A stretch of 57,919 nt of DNA from Brachybacterium sp. UMB0905 (GCF_002871795.1 NZ_PNHL01000016.1:1-57919); one strand, 5' to 3'. Positions 1-8,564 are shown, counted from the first letter of the stretch. The notes: generated from the letters alone by a model not told the origin. Translations and numbers: made by a program.

Positions 1-2
1 CC

Positions 3-59
3 CCCGCCAAGGCGTGGACCGAGCAGACCACCCCCACCACCCTCCCAGTGGTCGCCTGA
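3..59 (+). CDS. C-terminal tail of an unidentified gene cut by the window edge
   Basis: An open frame enters from the left edge and ends at TGA 57-59, giving a short tail that reads PAKAWTEQTTPTTLPVVA. I cannot assign a family from 18 residues. Because the window is bounded on the right by a likely insertion sequence and is followed here by gene debris, a transposase tail is possible, but that is inference only. Confidence 0.3.
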   Translation, partial: PAKAWTEQTTPTTLPVVA

Positions 60-139
60 CCACCGGAGAACACATCGACTGTCCGAAATCCTTGACACAC
101 CCCAGCCCACACGGACCTGAGGTGACCTGCATGCAGAAG

Positions 140-165
140 GGGGCCGCACCTCACCGTGCGGCCCC
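140..165 (+). terminator. Strong GC-rich hairpin, probable terminator
   Basis: GGGGCCGCAC at 140-149 pairs perfectly with GTGCGGCCCC at 156-165 around a six-base loop. It is followed by TTATCGTT rather than a clean T-run, which is usual for high-GC actinomycetes. It lies about 80 bases after the stop of the partial gene at the left edge and so probably ends that transcript. Confidence 0.7.
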
Positions 166-210
166 TTATCGTTCCCGGTGGGGTCTCACCTGACTCGTGC
201 CACTGATTAG

Positions 211-512
211 TGACCTTCGTGGCCGAGGTTGTCGAGGAGCTTCTGCACTGTGGGCCGCCGTGCTGCGGCGCTGAGCGGCGGGGAGCGCTGACGCGCACCC
301 TGCTGCGCGCCGCCGATGCGCCTGGTGGGGTGCGCGAGTCGGTGCTCGTGCTCGATGAGGCGACCAGCCACCAGGACGCCCTCACGCAGGAGCGCATCAT
401 CGATGGCCTGCGCGAGGTGGGGGCGACGATCGTCATGATCGCCCGCCGCCCCGTAGCTCTGCGCGACGCGGACCAGGTGCTGCGGCTCGAGGACGGGCGC
501 GTGGTGGGGTGA
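211..512 (+). pseudogene. Frameshifted remnant of an ABC transporter ATP-binding domain
   Basis: Two reading frames together spell the end of an ABC ATPase. The signature LSGGER lies at 271-288 in one frame, which stops at TGA 289-291. The sequence continues in the neighbouring frame with LTRTLLRAADA, then the Walker B/D-loop motif VLVLDEATSHQD (about 343-378), a degenerate switch region (VMIARRP where VMIAHR is usual) and LRLEDGRVVG before the stop at 512. There is no Walker A or membrane domain upstream. The family (MsbA/CydDC-type exporter ATPase) is inferred from the LDEATS motif. This is a decayed 3' fragment with one base missing near 288, plus loss of the catalytic switch His. Confidence 0.75.
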
Positions 513-582
513 GGTGGTGCCGCCCGCGCAGCCTGCTGGTCCAGCGGATGTAAGGGCGGCGGAAGTGGGTCCACGAGCGGCC

Positions 583-891
583 TCACCTCGACATGAGCGA
601 CTCCGAGCTTCTCGCATCATTGGACTGATCACCGTGGGGCGAATCTGTGACGCCAGGGCTCTTCTTGTCGTTCAGGAATACGATGAAAGTGAGCGCTCCG
701 ACCAACCAGCCATTCGTTGTGAAGAAAGCTGTACCGGGAGGTACTGAGGCGAGACTGCTGTGGTTGCCGAGAATGGCGAGAAAAAGCAGAATTGCCGGGG
801 CCATAGCGCTCGCAGCTATGCGACGTCCGCCGGTGAGGCCAGCAATGAAGCACAGCACGGTCAGGACCGCGACGACGACTATCTCAGCCAT
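583..891 (-). CDS. Small membrane protein of unknown function
   Basis: 102 residues. The start is ATG 889-891 with an AGGGG ribosome site 8-10 bases upstream. Three hydrophobic stretches cover roughly residues 2-20, 28-45 and 58-75, followed by a hydrophilic, charged C-terminal tail. No family is recognised. It stands alone between the ABC-ATPase relic and the PKD gene, on the same strand as the PKD gene but separated by about 125 bases with no obvious gene. The hydrophobic pattern and good ribosome site make it a credible gene, but its role cannot be read from sequence. Confidence 0.6.
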   Translation of the reverse strand: MAEIVVVAVLTVLCFIAGLTGGRRIAASAMAPAILLFLAILGNHSSLASVPPGTAFFTTNGWLVGALTFIVFLNDKKSPGVTDSPHGDQSNDARSSESLMSR

Positions 892-1015
892 GATGAATCA
901 CCCCTGTACGCGATGAATGCTTGAGGCGGGCCGTGGGCACTCGATGTCCGGCGGCGTGGGTCTTGAGGCGTCTGACCATGCGGGGACTTCCATAGTCGAG
1001 TGGTGCTCGTCGAAC

Positions 1016-2110
1016 TCAGATTCTGCGGTGGCGGGCTTCGGGGTCGATGGGGCCCTCAGTGTCTGGGGTGCGCTCGGGGATCCACGGCTCGTCCTCGTCC
1101 TCGTCGTCCTCCTCGTCGGTGGCGCTGCCGTTGACGAGGCGCGATTCGAGGGACTTCGCGTACAGCTCGACGGGGTCGGATTCGATCTCGATGCTGCCCT
1201 CGATGTCCTGCCACTCCCCGCCATCGACGGAGAACTGGCCGGTGAAGGTCGTGGTCAGGGTGATGTCATACCAGCCCTCCAACCGGTACTCGGAAGAAAC
1301 GCGCTCGGAGGGGAAGGGCTTGCCGGGATTGGTGGTGGTGATGGTGTTGCCGTCCCCGAGGTCCCAGTGGAACTCCACCGGCGTGGCGCGGATCCGGACG
1401 GGGGTGCCGAGGACCTCGGTCTCGAGCTCCTGGGTGTCGGCGTCGGTGTAGAGGACGTTGACCATGTTCACCGGCAACCAGCCACGCTCTGGGCCCGCGT
1501 GGGCGATGGGGGCTTTGACGGGGAGTTCGGCGAAGTCCTCGGCTGTGATCACGATCTGTGCCGCGGGGCTGTCGGCCTCGGGGGTGCCGGGGCGGACGCA
1601 GTCCCACCCCAGGTCTTTCACGCTGTTGTCTGCCAAATTGGTCTGCGTGCCGTGGACCGTAGAGCCCTTCCGAGGAGCCCCGCCAGAGCGCTTGACTCCA
1701 GCGGTCAGCGTGAAGACGTCATCCCCGCTAACTCGATAGTCGGTGGACGCCCCACTTCCCTCGTGACAGCTGTTCGTCGGAGGTACACACGAGAATTCGT
1801 CCGCGGAGGCGCTGCTGCACTCAATATTTCCGGGATCAGCCACCGTATTCCATTCGGTCACGATTGTAGAAATTGCTCCGCTTGCAGATGCTTTGACGTC
1901 CGTTGTGTTGTCCTTAGGGGGAGGGAGAGACCAATCCAGCGCTGAGCCTGTGCCAACCCGGACTTCACTGTCGGTAATTTCGCCACCGAAGTCTGTCTGC
2001 GGGTTTGCGACTGCTGCGGGTCCTCCTGCGAAAGCGGCGATAATAGCTAATGCGGTCGCTGAGGTAAGCCGCAGAGGTAGTCGGAGGCTCTGAGGTTCAC
2101 TCGTGTGCAT
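1016..2110 (-). CDS. Secreted PKD-domain-like protein
   Basis: 364 residues from ATG 2108-2110. This start overlaps the end of the upstream lipoprotein gene (GATGCACACGAGTGA: stop of one, start of the other), so the two are translationally coupled. A longer ORF exists but its extra 16 residues lie inside the upstream gene. The N-terminus has a signal-peptide-like segment (residues ~14-34, ending near AVA). The middle contains a PKD-type stretch (VEFHWDLGDGNTITT, then YDITLTTTFTGQFSV), typical of Ig-like beta-sandwich domains on secreted proteins. The C-terminus is acidic (EEDDEDEDE) and ends EGPIDPEARHRRI. PKD proteins paired with a DUF6318 lipoprotein recur in actinobacteria, with unknown function. 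The 3' end is duplicated at 57761-57840. Confidence 0.8.
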   Translation of the reverse strand: MHTSEPQSLRLPLRLTSATALAIIAAFAGGPAAVANPQTDFGGEITDSEVRVGTGSALDWSLPPPKDNTTDVKASASGAISTIVTEWNTVADPGNIECSSASADEFSCVPPTNSCHEGSGASTDYRVSGDDVFTLTAGVKRSGGAPRKGSTVHGTQTNLADNSVKDLGWDCVRPGTPEADSPAAQIVITAEDFAELPVKAPIAHAGPERGWLPVNMVNVLYTDADTQELETEVLGTPVRIRATPVEFHWDLGDGNTITTTNPGKPFPSERVSSEYRLEGWYDITLTTTFTGQFSVDGGEWQDIEGSIEIESDPVELYAKSLESRLVNGSATDEEDDEDEDEPWIPERTPDTEGPIDPEARHRRI

Positions 2111-2765
2111 CGGTGCCCCACTCTGCATTGATTCCCGAGACTTTCCATGCTCCGTCATTCCAGTTCATTCCGCCGACAGTGCTGTACTCCAGCTCAGGCA
2201 CGTCGACTCTGTCCTTAAAGGTGTCGTTCGGCCGCGTATGAGATGAGATGGTGAAGAGGTATCCGACTTCCACATCATTGAGATCTGAATCGTGTGTGCG
2301 GATGCCGACGTCTGTGATATCGAACTCAGACCAGTATTCATTATGTTCTTTAAGTGGCGCGATGGTGGCGTTGAGTTCCGCGCAACTGGAGCAGTCTGGA
2401 TCTTCGAGCATTGGAAGGCTGGAGTCGTCACCTGTCTGGTGGGCCCACATCGACATGGCGATGTAGTACCGGAACGCTTGTGCCGCACCTTCCTCGGTGT
2501 GCTCATCCATCCCCGGGAAGTCCGCGCGGTCAGGTGCTGGGATATCGGGTGCGGCCTGGGTGTCGCCGTCGCCGCCTCCATCGCTGGCCCCGTCGTCACC
2601 ACCACCGTCGCTCGCCTCGTTCTCGTCACCCCCGCCGTCACTGGTCTGGGGCTCAAAGCCGAGGTCCGGTGGCGGCGTGGTGACGGGCCCCTTGCCGTCG
2701 TCACAGGCGGCGAGGCCGAGGATGAGCACGGCGGATGCCGTGGCGGCGATGAGGCGTCGGGCCAT
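2097..2765 (-). CDS. DUF6318-type lipoprotein
   Basis: 222 residues. The signal peptide is MARRLIAATASAVLILGLAAC, whose lipobox LAAC places the modified Cys at residue 21. A linker follows with repeated Asp/Gly blocks (SDGGGD, four near copies, residues 42-66). The globular part (about 80-222) has the DUF6318-like pattern EEGAAQAFRYYIAMSMWA, then DPDCSSC, matching the conserved tyrosine-rich helix and Cys pair of that family. It is exposed on the outer face of the membrane. The next gene starts within its last codons, so the two form one unit. Function is unknown. Family assignment is from remembered motif pattern only. Confidence 0.8.
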   Translation of the reverse strand: MARRLIAATASAVLILGLAACDDGKGPVTTPPPDLGFEPQTSDGGGDENEASDGGGDDGASDGGGDGDTQAAPDIPAPDRADFPGMDEHTEEGAAQAFRYYIAMSMWAHQTGDDSSLPMLEDPDCSSCAELNATIAPLKEHNEYWSEFDITDVGIRTHDSDLNDVEVGYLFTISSHTRPNDTFKDRVDVPELEYSTVGGMNWNDGAWKVSGINAEWGTDAHE

Positions 2766-2925
2766 GAGGAGAGCTCCCTATTCGTGTCGTGGAACACAGT
2801 CACGGTAGCGACCCGAGGTCACCGCGTCAGCTGGCTCTCCAAAATTGTGGATAACTCTCCCAGGTTCGCGAGCCTCGCCAGGGGCAGCGTGCCGCGCTCA
2901 GGGCCGCCCGTCGCGCCCCCCGCCC

Positions 2926-3318
2926 TCACTCGGGCGCGTCGCACCCCTCGATGACCTCGTCGAGGATCTCCGCGGTGTCACGCAGGCGGTCGATCTCCTC
3001 GCCCAGGCGCCGCCGATGCGCCCGCAGCTCCTCCACCGCACCCCCATCGGCCCCGGCCTCACCGAGCAGCGCGGGCAGTAGCGGCGCGATCTCCCCACTG
3101 CTGAGCCCCGCACCGAACAGCCGCTGGACCAGCCGCACCCGCACCACATCGGCCGCATCGAAGCGCCGATGCCCAAGCGGCGTGCGCATCGGTTCCAGCA
3201 GCCCCTGCGCCTCGTAGTAGCGCAGCGAACGCTGGCTGACACCGGTGCGAAGGGACAGCTCTCCGATGCTGAAGCTGCCGAGCTGCGCGGGGGTGACATG
3301 AGTGTCAAGGACGGTCAT
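2926..3318 (-). CDS. MerR-family transcriptional regulator
   Basis: 130 residues. The winged HTH is at residues 15-85: FSIGELSLRTGVSQRSLRYY is the recognition helix region with the canonical RYYE, followed by GLLEPMRTPLGHRRF and the wing. A coiled-coil dimerisation helix follows (residues ~95-125, VEELRAHRRRLGEEIDRL). The C-terminus is short and has no clear metal-binding Cys cluster apart from a single Cys (EGCDAPE), so it is probably not a heavy-metal sensor. It stands alone. The target is unknown, possibly its own promoter in the 3319-3603 gap. Confidence 0.88.
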   Translation of the reverse strand: MTVLDTHVTPAQLGSFSIGELSLRTGVSQRSLRYYEAQGLLEPMRTPLGHRRFDAADVVRVRLVQRLFGAGLSSGEIAPLLPALLGEAGADGGAVEELRAHRRRLGEEIDRLRDTAEILDEVIEGCDAPE

Positions 3319-3603
3319 GCGTCGACAGTACGCCCCGAGACCATCACTTCCGTGCAGGTCAGACCGGTGTGTCGCGCCATGACATTGATGTCACCACAGG
3401 ATTTTCGCGCCGCCCGGAACCTATCTCGCCCAGGACCCCAGGCCCAGGACACCACTCAGCACCCCGGGGGCGAACCCGCCCCATCTGGCGCACCGTCAAC
3501 CGACCCGGCAGAGCCCCCACCCGCTCACGTCACCGGCCACGGTCGCAGTAAACTCAGCCCCGTCGGCCACCGCCGTCCCCGGTCTCACCAGCAGGAGGTC
3601 CCC

Positions 3604-3885
3604 ATGGCAGCCTTGAGCGGCATGCTGATCGTCATCATCGCGGCGTTCGTGGGGGTCATGTTCCTGGTGGGCGTGGCCGCCGTGATCGTGGGCGGCGTGA
3701 TCCTGACCCGCCGCTCCGCCGCGAAGAAGGCGCAGGGCGACTCCGTCGCACCCACCGCGCAGGCCACCCCCGCGGCCCCGACGGGCCTGGCCCCCCAGGC
3801 TGGACCCGGCCGGATGGCGACCTCTTCCCCGATCGCGCCCCAGGCCGGGTCGCAGCCTCCCTCCCGGCCCCGTCCACAGAGCTGA
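3604..3885 (+). CDS. Single-pass membrane protein with Pro/Ala-rich tail
   Basis: 93 residues from ATG 3604, preceded by a good AGGAGG at 3593-3598. A longer in-frame ORF has no ribosome site, so this start is preferred. One strong transmembrane segment (residues ~6-33, MLIVIIAAFVGVMFLVGV onward) is followed by RRSAAKK as a cytoplasmic stop-transfer signal. The tail is disordered, rich in Ala, Pro and Gln. No family is recognised. It is convergent with the ABC exporter ATPase, which ends 34 bases downstream. Confidence 0.7.
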   Translation: MAALSGMLIVIIAAFVGVMFLVGVAAVIVGGVILTRRSAAKKAQGDSVAPTAQATPAAPTGLAPQAGPGRMATSSPIAPQAGSQPPSRPRPQS

Positions 3886-3918
3886 ACCGGTCTCCGGGAC
3901 CGGGAGGGCACCCGCCGC

Positions 3919-4698
3919 TCAGGCGGCGGGCTGGACGACGCCGTCGCGCAGCGTGATCACACGGTCCGCATCGTCTGCGAACTCCTCATCGTGCGTGACC
4001 ATCACGGTCGCGACGGACAGCTCCCGGGTGATCCCCACCAGCAGATCCACCACGGTGCGGGAGCGCTCATGGTCCAGGGCGCTGGTGGGCTCATCGACCA
4101 GCAGCACCGCCGGATCCGTGCACAGCGCCCGGGCGATGTTCACCCGCTGGCGCTGCCCGCCGGAGAGCTCATGCGGACGCCGCCGGGCGTACTGCTCCAT
4201 GCCCACCCGCTCCAGCAGCTCATCGGCCCGCTGTGCCCGGGCCTTCTTCTCCGCCCGACGCAGCCCCGCGATATGGCTTGTGACCAGCAGCTGCTCGCGC
4301 ACCGTGAGGGCCGGCAGGAGGTTCGGCTGCTGGAACACCACGCCGATCCGGTCCCGCCGCACCAGGGTGCGCTTCTTCTCGCTGAGCTGCGCAATATCGG
4401 TGCCCTCGATCATGACGGCCCCGGAATCCGGGACCACGAGGCCCGCGGCGACGCTCAGCAGCGTCGATTTCCCCGAGCCCGAGGGCCCCAGGATCACCGC
4501 GAACTCGCCGCGGTCCACCCGCAGGCTCGCGTGGTCGAGCGCTGTCGTGGTGCGCGGGGTCCCGTCGGCGTGGGTGCCATCGGGATAGGTGACGGTCACG
4601 ATGTCGATCCGCAGCGCAGTGCGCACCGGGGCATCGGCCCGATGGGTGTTCGTGCCGGTCGTCGTGGTCGTGGTGGTCATAGGTGCAGCGGTGCTCAT
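3919..4698 (-). CDS. ABC exporter ATP-binding protein (LolD/MacB type)
   Basis: 259 residues. ATG 4696-4698 has a GGGAGG site lying in the last codons of the upstream permease. Walker A is LGPSGSGKST, the Q-loop QQPNLLPALTV, the signature LSGGQRQR, Walker B VLLVDEPTSALD and the switch His in VTHDEEFA; all are intact. The N-terminus carries a Thr run (MTTTTTTTGT). The MacB/LolD-like sequence and partner FtsX permease indicate a complex that exports or extracts a substrate, often a peptide or lipid, using a single permease type. It lies beside a divergent two-component system, an arrangement typical of envelope-stress or antimicrobial-peptide efflux modules. Confidence 0.9.
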   Translation of the reverse strand: MSTAAPMTTTTTTTGTNTHRADAPVRTALRIDIVTVTYPDGTHADGTPRTTTALDHASLRVDRGEFAVILGPSGSGKSTLLSVAAGLVVPDSGAVMIEGTDIAQLSEKKRTLVRRDRIGVVFQQPNLLPALTVREQLLVTSHIAGLRRAEKKARAQRADELLERVGMEQYARRRPHELSGGQRQRVNIARALCTDPAVLLVDEPTSALDHERSRTVVDLLVGITRELSVATVMVTHDEEFADDADRVITLRDGVVQPAA

Positions 4699-4703
4699 GG
4701 TGA

Positions 4704-5780
4704 TCAGTTCCCTCCCAGGGCAAGCAGCGGATCCACGCGGGTGACGCGGCGGGTGGCGACGATGGAGCCCAGCAGGCCGATGAGCAGCACGCCCACTACC
4801 GGCAGCACCACCGTCACGACGGATGATTCGAAGGGGGCGACACCCTCGAGCGCTGCGCCACCGGCCCAGCCGACGAGCCCGCCGACCGCCGCGCCGACCA
4901 GTAGCAGGATCGCCGCCTGGCCCACGGTGTCGCGCAGGACGTAGCGGGCGCTCGCGCCCAAGGCCCGCAGCACCGCGATGTCGCGGGTGCGCTGGATCGT
5001 CCACACGGACAGGAATGCGATCGTGACCAGCGCCGAGATGCCGTACAGGAACCCCTGGATGAGGGAGAGCGAGCCGTTCTCCGAGGAGTACGACGGCAGT
5101 GCCTGCAGGGACTCCCGGACGCTCAGCGCCCGCGTGTCGGTATCCGCGGCGACCGCCTGGACGGCCTCGTCGTCCGCGGCAGCGCCCCGCACCAGCAGAG
5201 CGGAGGATTCGGTGTCCTTGGCCTGGTGGGCGAAGGCCCGGAACGTCGCGACGTCCACGTAGCCGACGGGTGAGTGGGAGTACCAGCTGACCTCCACGGT
5301 CCCCGCCACAGTCGCCTCCTGCCCGTTGATCGAGACGGTGTCCCCGTCACTGACCTGCAGCGCCTCGGCAGTATCGACGGGCAGCAGGATCTCCCCCTCG
5401 TCCAGCGCGGTCGGCAGGGAGGCGGCGACCTGCCCCTCCGGGTCGATCCCCATCAGCGCGAGCGAGGTCACCTCCCCGTCGGCGTCGATGCGCATCTGCC
5501 CGACCGACAGCGCCTCGGTCTCCATACCCTCGGCGTCAGACCAGGTGGCAGCTTGATCGGTGGAGACCTGCGAATCAGCCCAGGAGACCTGGTCCCCGAG
5601 CGTGGGGGTGAGGACGACGGCATCGGCCGGCAGCTCCTCGATCGCGGAGATGTTCTGGTGCGCCAGGCCCCGCGTGAGCCCGGTCAGCAGCACCAGCAGC
5701 AGTGTGAGCAGGGCGATCACCCCGATCATGAGGGTGAAACGCCCCTTGGCATGAAGGATGTCTCGAAGTGCGACGAACAT
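4704..5780 (-). CDS. FtsX-like ABC transporter permease
   Basis: 358 residues from ATG 5778-5780 with a GGAG site upstream. The layout is that of the MacB/FtsX family: one N-terminal membrane helix (residues ~15-37, FTLMIGVIALLTLLLVLLTG), a large extracytoplasmic domain (~40-235), then three helices in the C-terminal FtsX domain (about 245-350), including the family-typical QRTRDIAVLRALGAS cytoplasmic loop. Together with the downstream ATPase it forms a homodimeric exporter. Divergent from the sensor kinase gene with 130 bases between, so the two-component system may control it. Confidence 0.9.
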   Translation of the reverse strand: MFVALRDILHAKGRFTLMIGVIALLTLLLVLLTGLTRGLAHQNISAIEELPADAVVLTPTLGDQVSWADSQVSTDQAATWSDAEGMETEALSVGQMRIDADGEVTSLALMGIDPEGQVAASLPTALDEGEILLPVDTAEALQVSDGDTVSINGQEATVAGTVEVSWYSHSPVGYVDVATFRAFAHQAKDTESSALLVRGAAADDEAVQAVAADTDTRALSVRESLQALPSYSSENGSLSLIQGFLYGISALVTIAFLSVWTIQRTRDIAVLRALGASARYVLRDTVGQAAILLLVGAAVGGLVGWAGGAALEGVAPFESSVVTVVLPVVGVLLIGLLGSIVATRRVTRVDPLLALGGN

Positions 5781-5910
5781 GCCTCCACTCCACTCTTTAC
5801 GCGAGCCCGACGGATCCGCCCGGCAGGGCGGCATCGGCCGCTGCTCGGTGGAGCCCGGAGCGGTCCGTTCGGACGATGTCCCCTCCACCCCCCGGCTCTA
5901 CGCTGGAGGA

Positions 5911-7260
5911 ATGCGCGCCCTGAAGGACGGTTTGGACCGCGACAGCACCGACACGCTGGCCGCGCCGCTGCGTATCGCCATGCACCTGGGGTTCCTGCTG
6001 CTGCCGACCGTCGGTGCGCTGCGCGCCATCACCACGTCCGACACCCCCAAGGCCCTCGCGATCACCACCGCCGCCCTGCTGGTGACCGTCTACGCGCTGG
6101 GAGCCGAGCGGGCGATGCGTCGGCCCTCCCGCCGCGCCGACGGCACCCTGGACCTGCAGCTTCCCGCCGGCGGATGGGTCACGGCGGTGACCGTGGTGTG
6201 GATGGGCACGACGATCGTCTCCGCCGCCTTCGTGTGGGTCGCCTTCCCCCTGTTCTTCCTGGTCCTGTTCGCTCTGCCGCGCGTGACGCGGGTGATCGCC
6301 CTGGCCATCGTGGCGATCTGGGCGATCCTCACGCCGCTGCTCGCCCATGAGCAGTGGGCGCTCGGGATCGGGGAGATCATGGGGCCGATGGTCGGGGCTG
6401 TGTTCTCCCTCATCGCCCACGCCGTCTACCGGCGGCTGCTGCGCGAATCCGACCGCAACCGCCGCCTGCTCGCCCAGCTGCGCGAAGCCCAGCAGGACCT
6501 CGCCGATTCCGAGCGCCGCAAGGGCGTGGTCGAGGAACGCCAGCGCCTGGCCCAGGACCTCCACGACACCCTCGCCCAGGGCCTGAACTCCATCGTCATG
6601 CAATCCCGGGCCGCGGCCGCCGTGCACCCCGGGGCCGCCACCGAGCTGGACGGTATCGAGAACACTGCTCGGGAGAACCTCGCCGAGGCCCGGCGGATCG
6701 TTCGCGACCTCGCCGACCGCGCCGGTGAGAGCACGCTCGAGCAGTCCCTGCGGACCGTCATCGCCGCCGCCGAACGCCAGCCCGGGGCGCCGGGCCTTGA
6801 GCTGCGCGTGGACGGAAGCGCCCGCGAGCTCGAGCCCGCGCAGATCGAGACCCTGCATCGCGGCGCCCAGTCGCTGGTCGCGAACGTGCTGCGCCACGCC
6901 CGGGCGGAGCGGTGCGTGCTCACCCTGGCGTGGTGGGAGGACCGGGTGAGCCTGGATGTGGCCGACGACGGCATCGGCTTCGACCCCGCGACCGTGACCA
7001 CCCGCGCCGCCAGCGGGAACGGGCCCGAGCGCGTCGATGGCGGGGATGGGCTCCGCCTGCTGCGCCGCCGCCTTGCGAGCGCCGACGGTACCGTGAGCAT
7101 CGACTCCGCCCCCGGCGAGGGCACCACCGTCGGGCTCGTGCTGCCGCTGGAACCCGCTGCGGGACCCGAGACCACAGCCCCCGCAGAACCCCGAGCCCCC
7201 GCAGCACCCCACGCCGCCGTTGAGCCCCGAGCCCCCGCAGTCCCCGAGGAGGCGCCATGA
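5911..7260 (+). CDS. NarL/DesK-type sensor histidine kinase
   Basis: 449 residues from ATG 5911. GGAGGA (5905-5910) directly abuts this ATG, so a slightly later start (TTG 5932) is possible. The N-terminal half has about five membrane helices (residues 20-175). A coiled coil (~178-210) leads into the HisKA_3 dimerisation motif RQRLAQDLHDTLAQGL with phospho-acceptor His218. The HATPase domain shows ANVLRHARAE (N-box), VADDGIGFDP (G1) and GDGLRLLRRRLA / PGEGTTVGLVLPL. The last 45 residues are an Ala/Pro-rich repeat (EPRAPA-like units). The stop overlaps the response regulator start (ATGA), so they are co-translated. Confidence 0.92.
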   Translation: MRALKDGLDRDSTDTLAAPLRIAMHLGFLLLPTVGALRAITTSDTPKALAITTAALLVTVYALGAERAMRRPSRRADGTLDLQLPAGGWVTAVTVVWMGTTIVSAAFVWVAFPLFFLVLFALPRVTRVIALAIVAIWAILTPLLAHEQWALGIGEIMGPMVGAVFSLIAHAVYRRLLRESDRNRRLLAQLREAQQDLADSERRKGVVEERQRLAQDLHDTLAQGLNSIVMQSRAAAAVHPGAATELDGIENTARENLAEARRIVRDLADRAGESTLEQSLRTVIAAAERQPGAPGLELRVDGSARELEPAQIETLHRGAQSLVANVLRHARAERCVLTLAWWEDRVSLDVADDGIGFDPATVTTRAASGNGPERVDGGDGLRLLRRRLASADGTVSIDSAPGEGTTVGLVLPLEPAAGPETTAPAEPRAPAAPHAAVEPRAPAVPEEAP

Positions 7261-7898
7261 GCATCCGCATCATGATGGTGGACGACCACCCCGTGGTCCG
7301 CGCGGGCCTGCGCGCCCTGCTCGAAGCGGACCCGGACATCGAGGTGGGCTGCGAGGTGGGATCCGGGGAGGCGGCGCTCGCCGAACTGGACCGCCTGGTC
7401 ACCCTCGGTGATACCCTCCCGGACCTGGTGCTCATGGACCTGAACCTCGGCGCCGGCGCCGGCGGTATCGAGACCACCCGCACCCTGCGCGAACGCCACC
7501 CCGGGGTGCAGGTCCTCGCGGTCACGACGTTCGACACCGAGGCGGACATCGTCGGCGCCCTCGAAGCCGGGGCCGTCGGCTACGTCCTCAAGGACTCCCC
7601 GACCGCGGCCCTCGTGGACGCCGTGCGGGAGGCCGCCGCCGGACGCTCCGTGCTGTCCCCGGAGGTGCAGCAGCGGCTCGTGGCCCGCATGACCAGCCCC
7701 GCGACCGCCCTCTCCCCGCGCGAGAGCGAGATCCTCGAAGCCCTCGCCGGTGGCGCGACGAACCGGCAGGTCGCCAAAGCCCTGTTCATCTCCGAATCCA
7801 CCGTCAAAACGCACCTGGTGCACCTGTACGAGAAGCTCGGCGTGGACAACCGCACCGCCGCCCTGCGCGTGGCCCGGGAGCGTCGGCTCATCCGCTGA
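7257..7898 (+). CDS. LuxR-family response regulator
   Basis: 213 residues. The receiver domain occupies 1-120 with acidic pocket D9/D10, phospho-acceptor D61 (LVLMDLNLG), the conserved Thr region AVTTFDTEAD and the Lys of YVLKDSPT. The C-terminal GerE HTH (residues ~145-210) reads LSPRESEILEALAGGATNRQ with ESTVKTHLVHLYEKL as recognition segment. It partners the overlapping sensor kinase. The divergent FtsX-type ABC exporter is the best candidate target from position alone. Confidence 0.95.
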   Translation: MSIRIMMVDDHPVVRAGLRALLEADPDIEVGCEVGSGEAALAELDRLVTLGDTLPDLVLMDLNLGAGAGGIETTRTLRERHPGVQVLAVTTFDTEADIVGALEAGAVGYVLKDSPTAALVDAVREAAAGRSVLSPEVQQRLVARMTSPATALSPRESEILEALAGGATNRQVAKALFISESTVKTHLVHLYEKLGVDNRTAALRVARERRLIR

Positions 7899-8028
7899 GG
7901 CGTGCCCGGTTCGGGAGTGCTGGCAGTGCTGGTGACGCTGGCTGTGCGGTGCCCGGACGGTGCAGTGCCCGGGGCCCGGATGGCTTCGGTCCCTGGCTGC
8001 CACGGAGCGCTGGTGCCAGGATGTGGCC

Positions 8029-8523
8029 ATGACCGTGCTCATCGCCTACGCCACTCACTCCGGCGCCACCCGCACCCTCGCTGAAGCGCTCGCCGAACCG
8101 CTGCGCGAGGCCGGGCTGGACCCCGTGCTCGCCGACGTCGAGACCGACCCGGACCCCGCCGCGCACGACGCCGTGGTGCTCGGCTCCGGCATCCGCGCCC
8201 TCTCCGTCGAAAAGAGCGCCTCGACCTGGGCTACCACGCATATCGACGCGCTCGGCACGAGGCCCTTCGCCTTCTTCTCCGTCTCCGGCTCCGCCGCAGA
8301 CCCGGCCAACCGTGAGAACTTCAAGCCCACCGACGCGTTCCTCGCCAAGCTCACCCTGCACCCCATGGCCGTGAAGAACTTCCCCGGCTGGGTGATCATG
8401 GACAAGATTCCCCTGCACGAGCGGCTGCTGCTGAAGTCCATGCGCACCCCCGTCGGCGACTTCCGCGACCTCGAGGCCGTCAAGGAGTGGGGACGGCACC
8501 TGGTGGGGCTGCTCGGGGGCTGA
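8029..8523 (+). CDS. Flavodoxin-domain protein (protoporphyrinogen-oxidase-like)
   Basis: 164 residues from ATG 8029 with AGGA 8018-8021. The N-terminal ATHSGATRTLAE is an FMN phosphate-binding loop (T/S-x-T/S-G-x-T type). It is followed by the flavodoxin strand order, with VVLGSGIRA and AFFSVSGSAADP corresponding to later FMN-contacting loops. Length and order match the flavodoxin-domain proteins often annotated as menaquinone-dependent protoporphyrinogen oxidase (HemG-like). True HemG activity is not established by sequence. It stands between the two-component system and the toxin-antitoxin pair. Confidence 0.8.
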   Translation: MTVLIAYATHSGATRTLAEALAEPLREAGLDPVLADVETDPDPAAHDAVVLGSGIRALSVEKSASTWATTHIDALGTRPFAFFSVSGSAADPANRENFKPTDAFLAKLTLHPMAVKNFPGWVIMDKIPLHERLLLKSMRTPVGDFRDLEAVKEWGRHLVGLLGG

Positions 8524-8530
8524 CCTGCAG

Positions 8531-8558
8531 TGACGATGTCCTACACCGGTAGTACAAT
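8531..8558 (+). promoter_or_regulatory. Probable leaderless promoter and operator of the toxin-antitoxin operon
   Basis: A TGACGA -35-like box (8531-8536) and a TACAAT -10 box (8553-8558) are spaced 16 bases. The antitoxin ATG begins seven bases after the -10 box, so transcription would start at or next to the A of ATG, giving a leaderless message. Between the boxes is the short inverted repeat CTAC-accg-GTAG (8541-8552), well placed for antitoxin autoregulation. Boxes are assigned by eye. Confidence 0.55.
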
Positions 8559-8564
8559 GCGGTC

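Noticed and set aside
1..165. Right end of the same insertion sequence seen at 57853
   Set aside because: No reverse complement of the TGTTGACACCTGAGATGG terminus was found in the first 200 bases, although TTGACACA occurs at about 93. The resemblance is too short.
5797..7212. Long antisense frame over the sensor kinase
   Set aside because: The Gly/His/Gln-rich translation is a GC-bias artefact; the plus-strand kinase motifs are complete.
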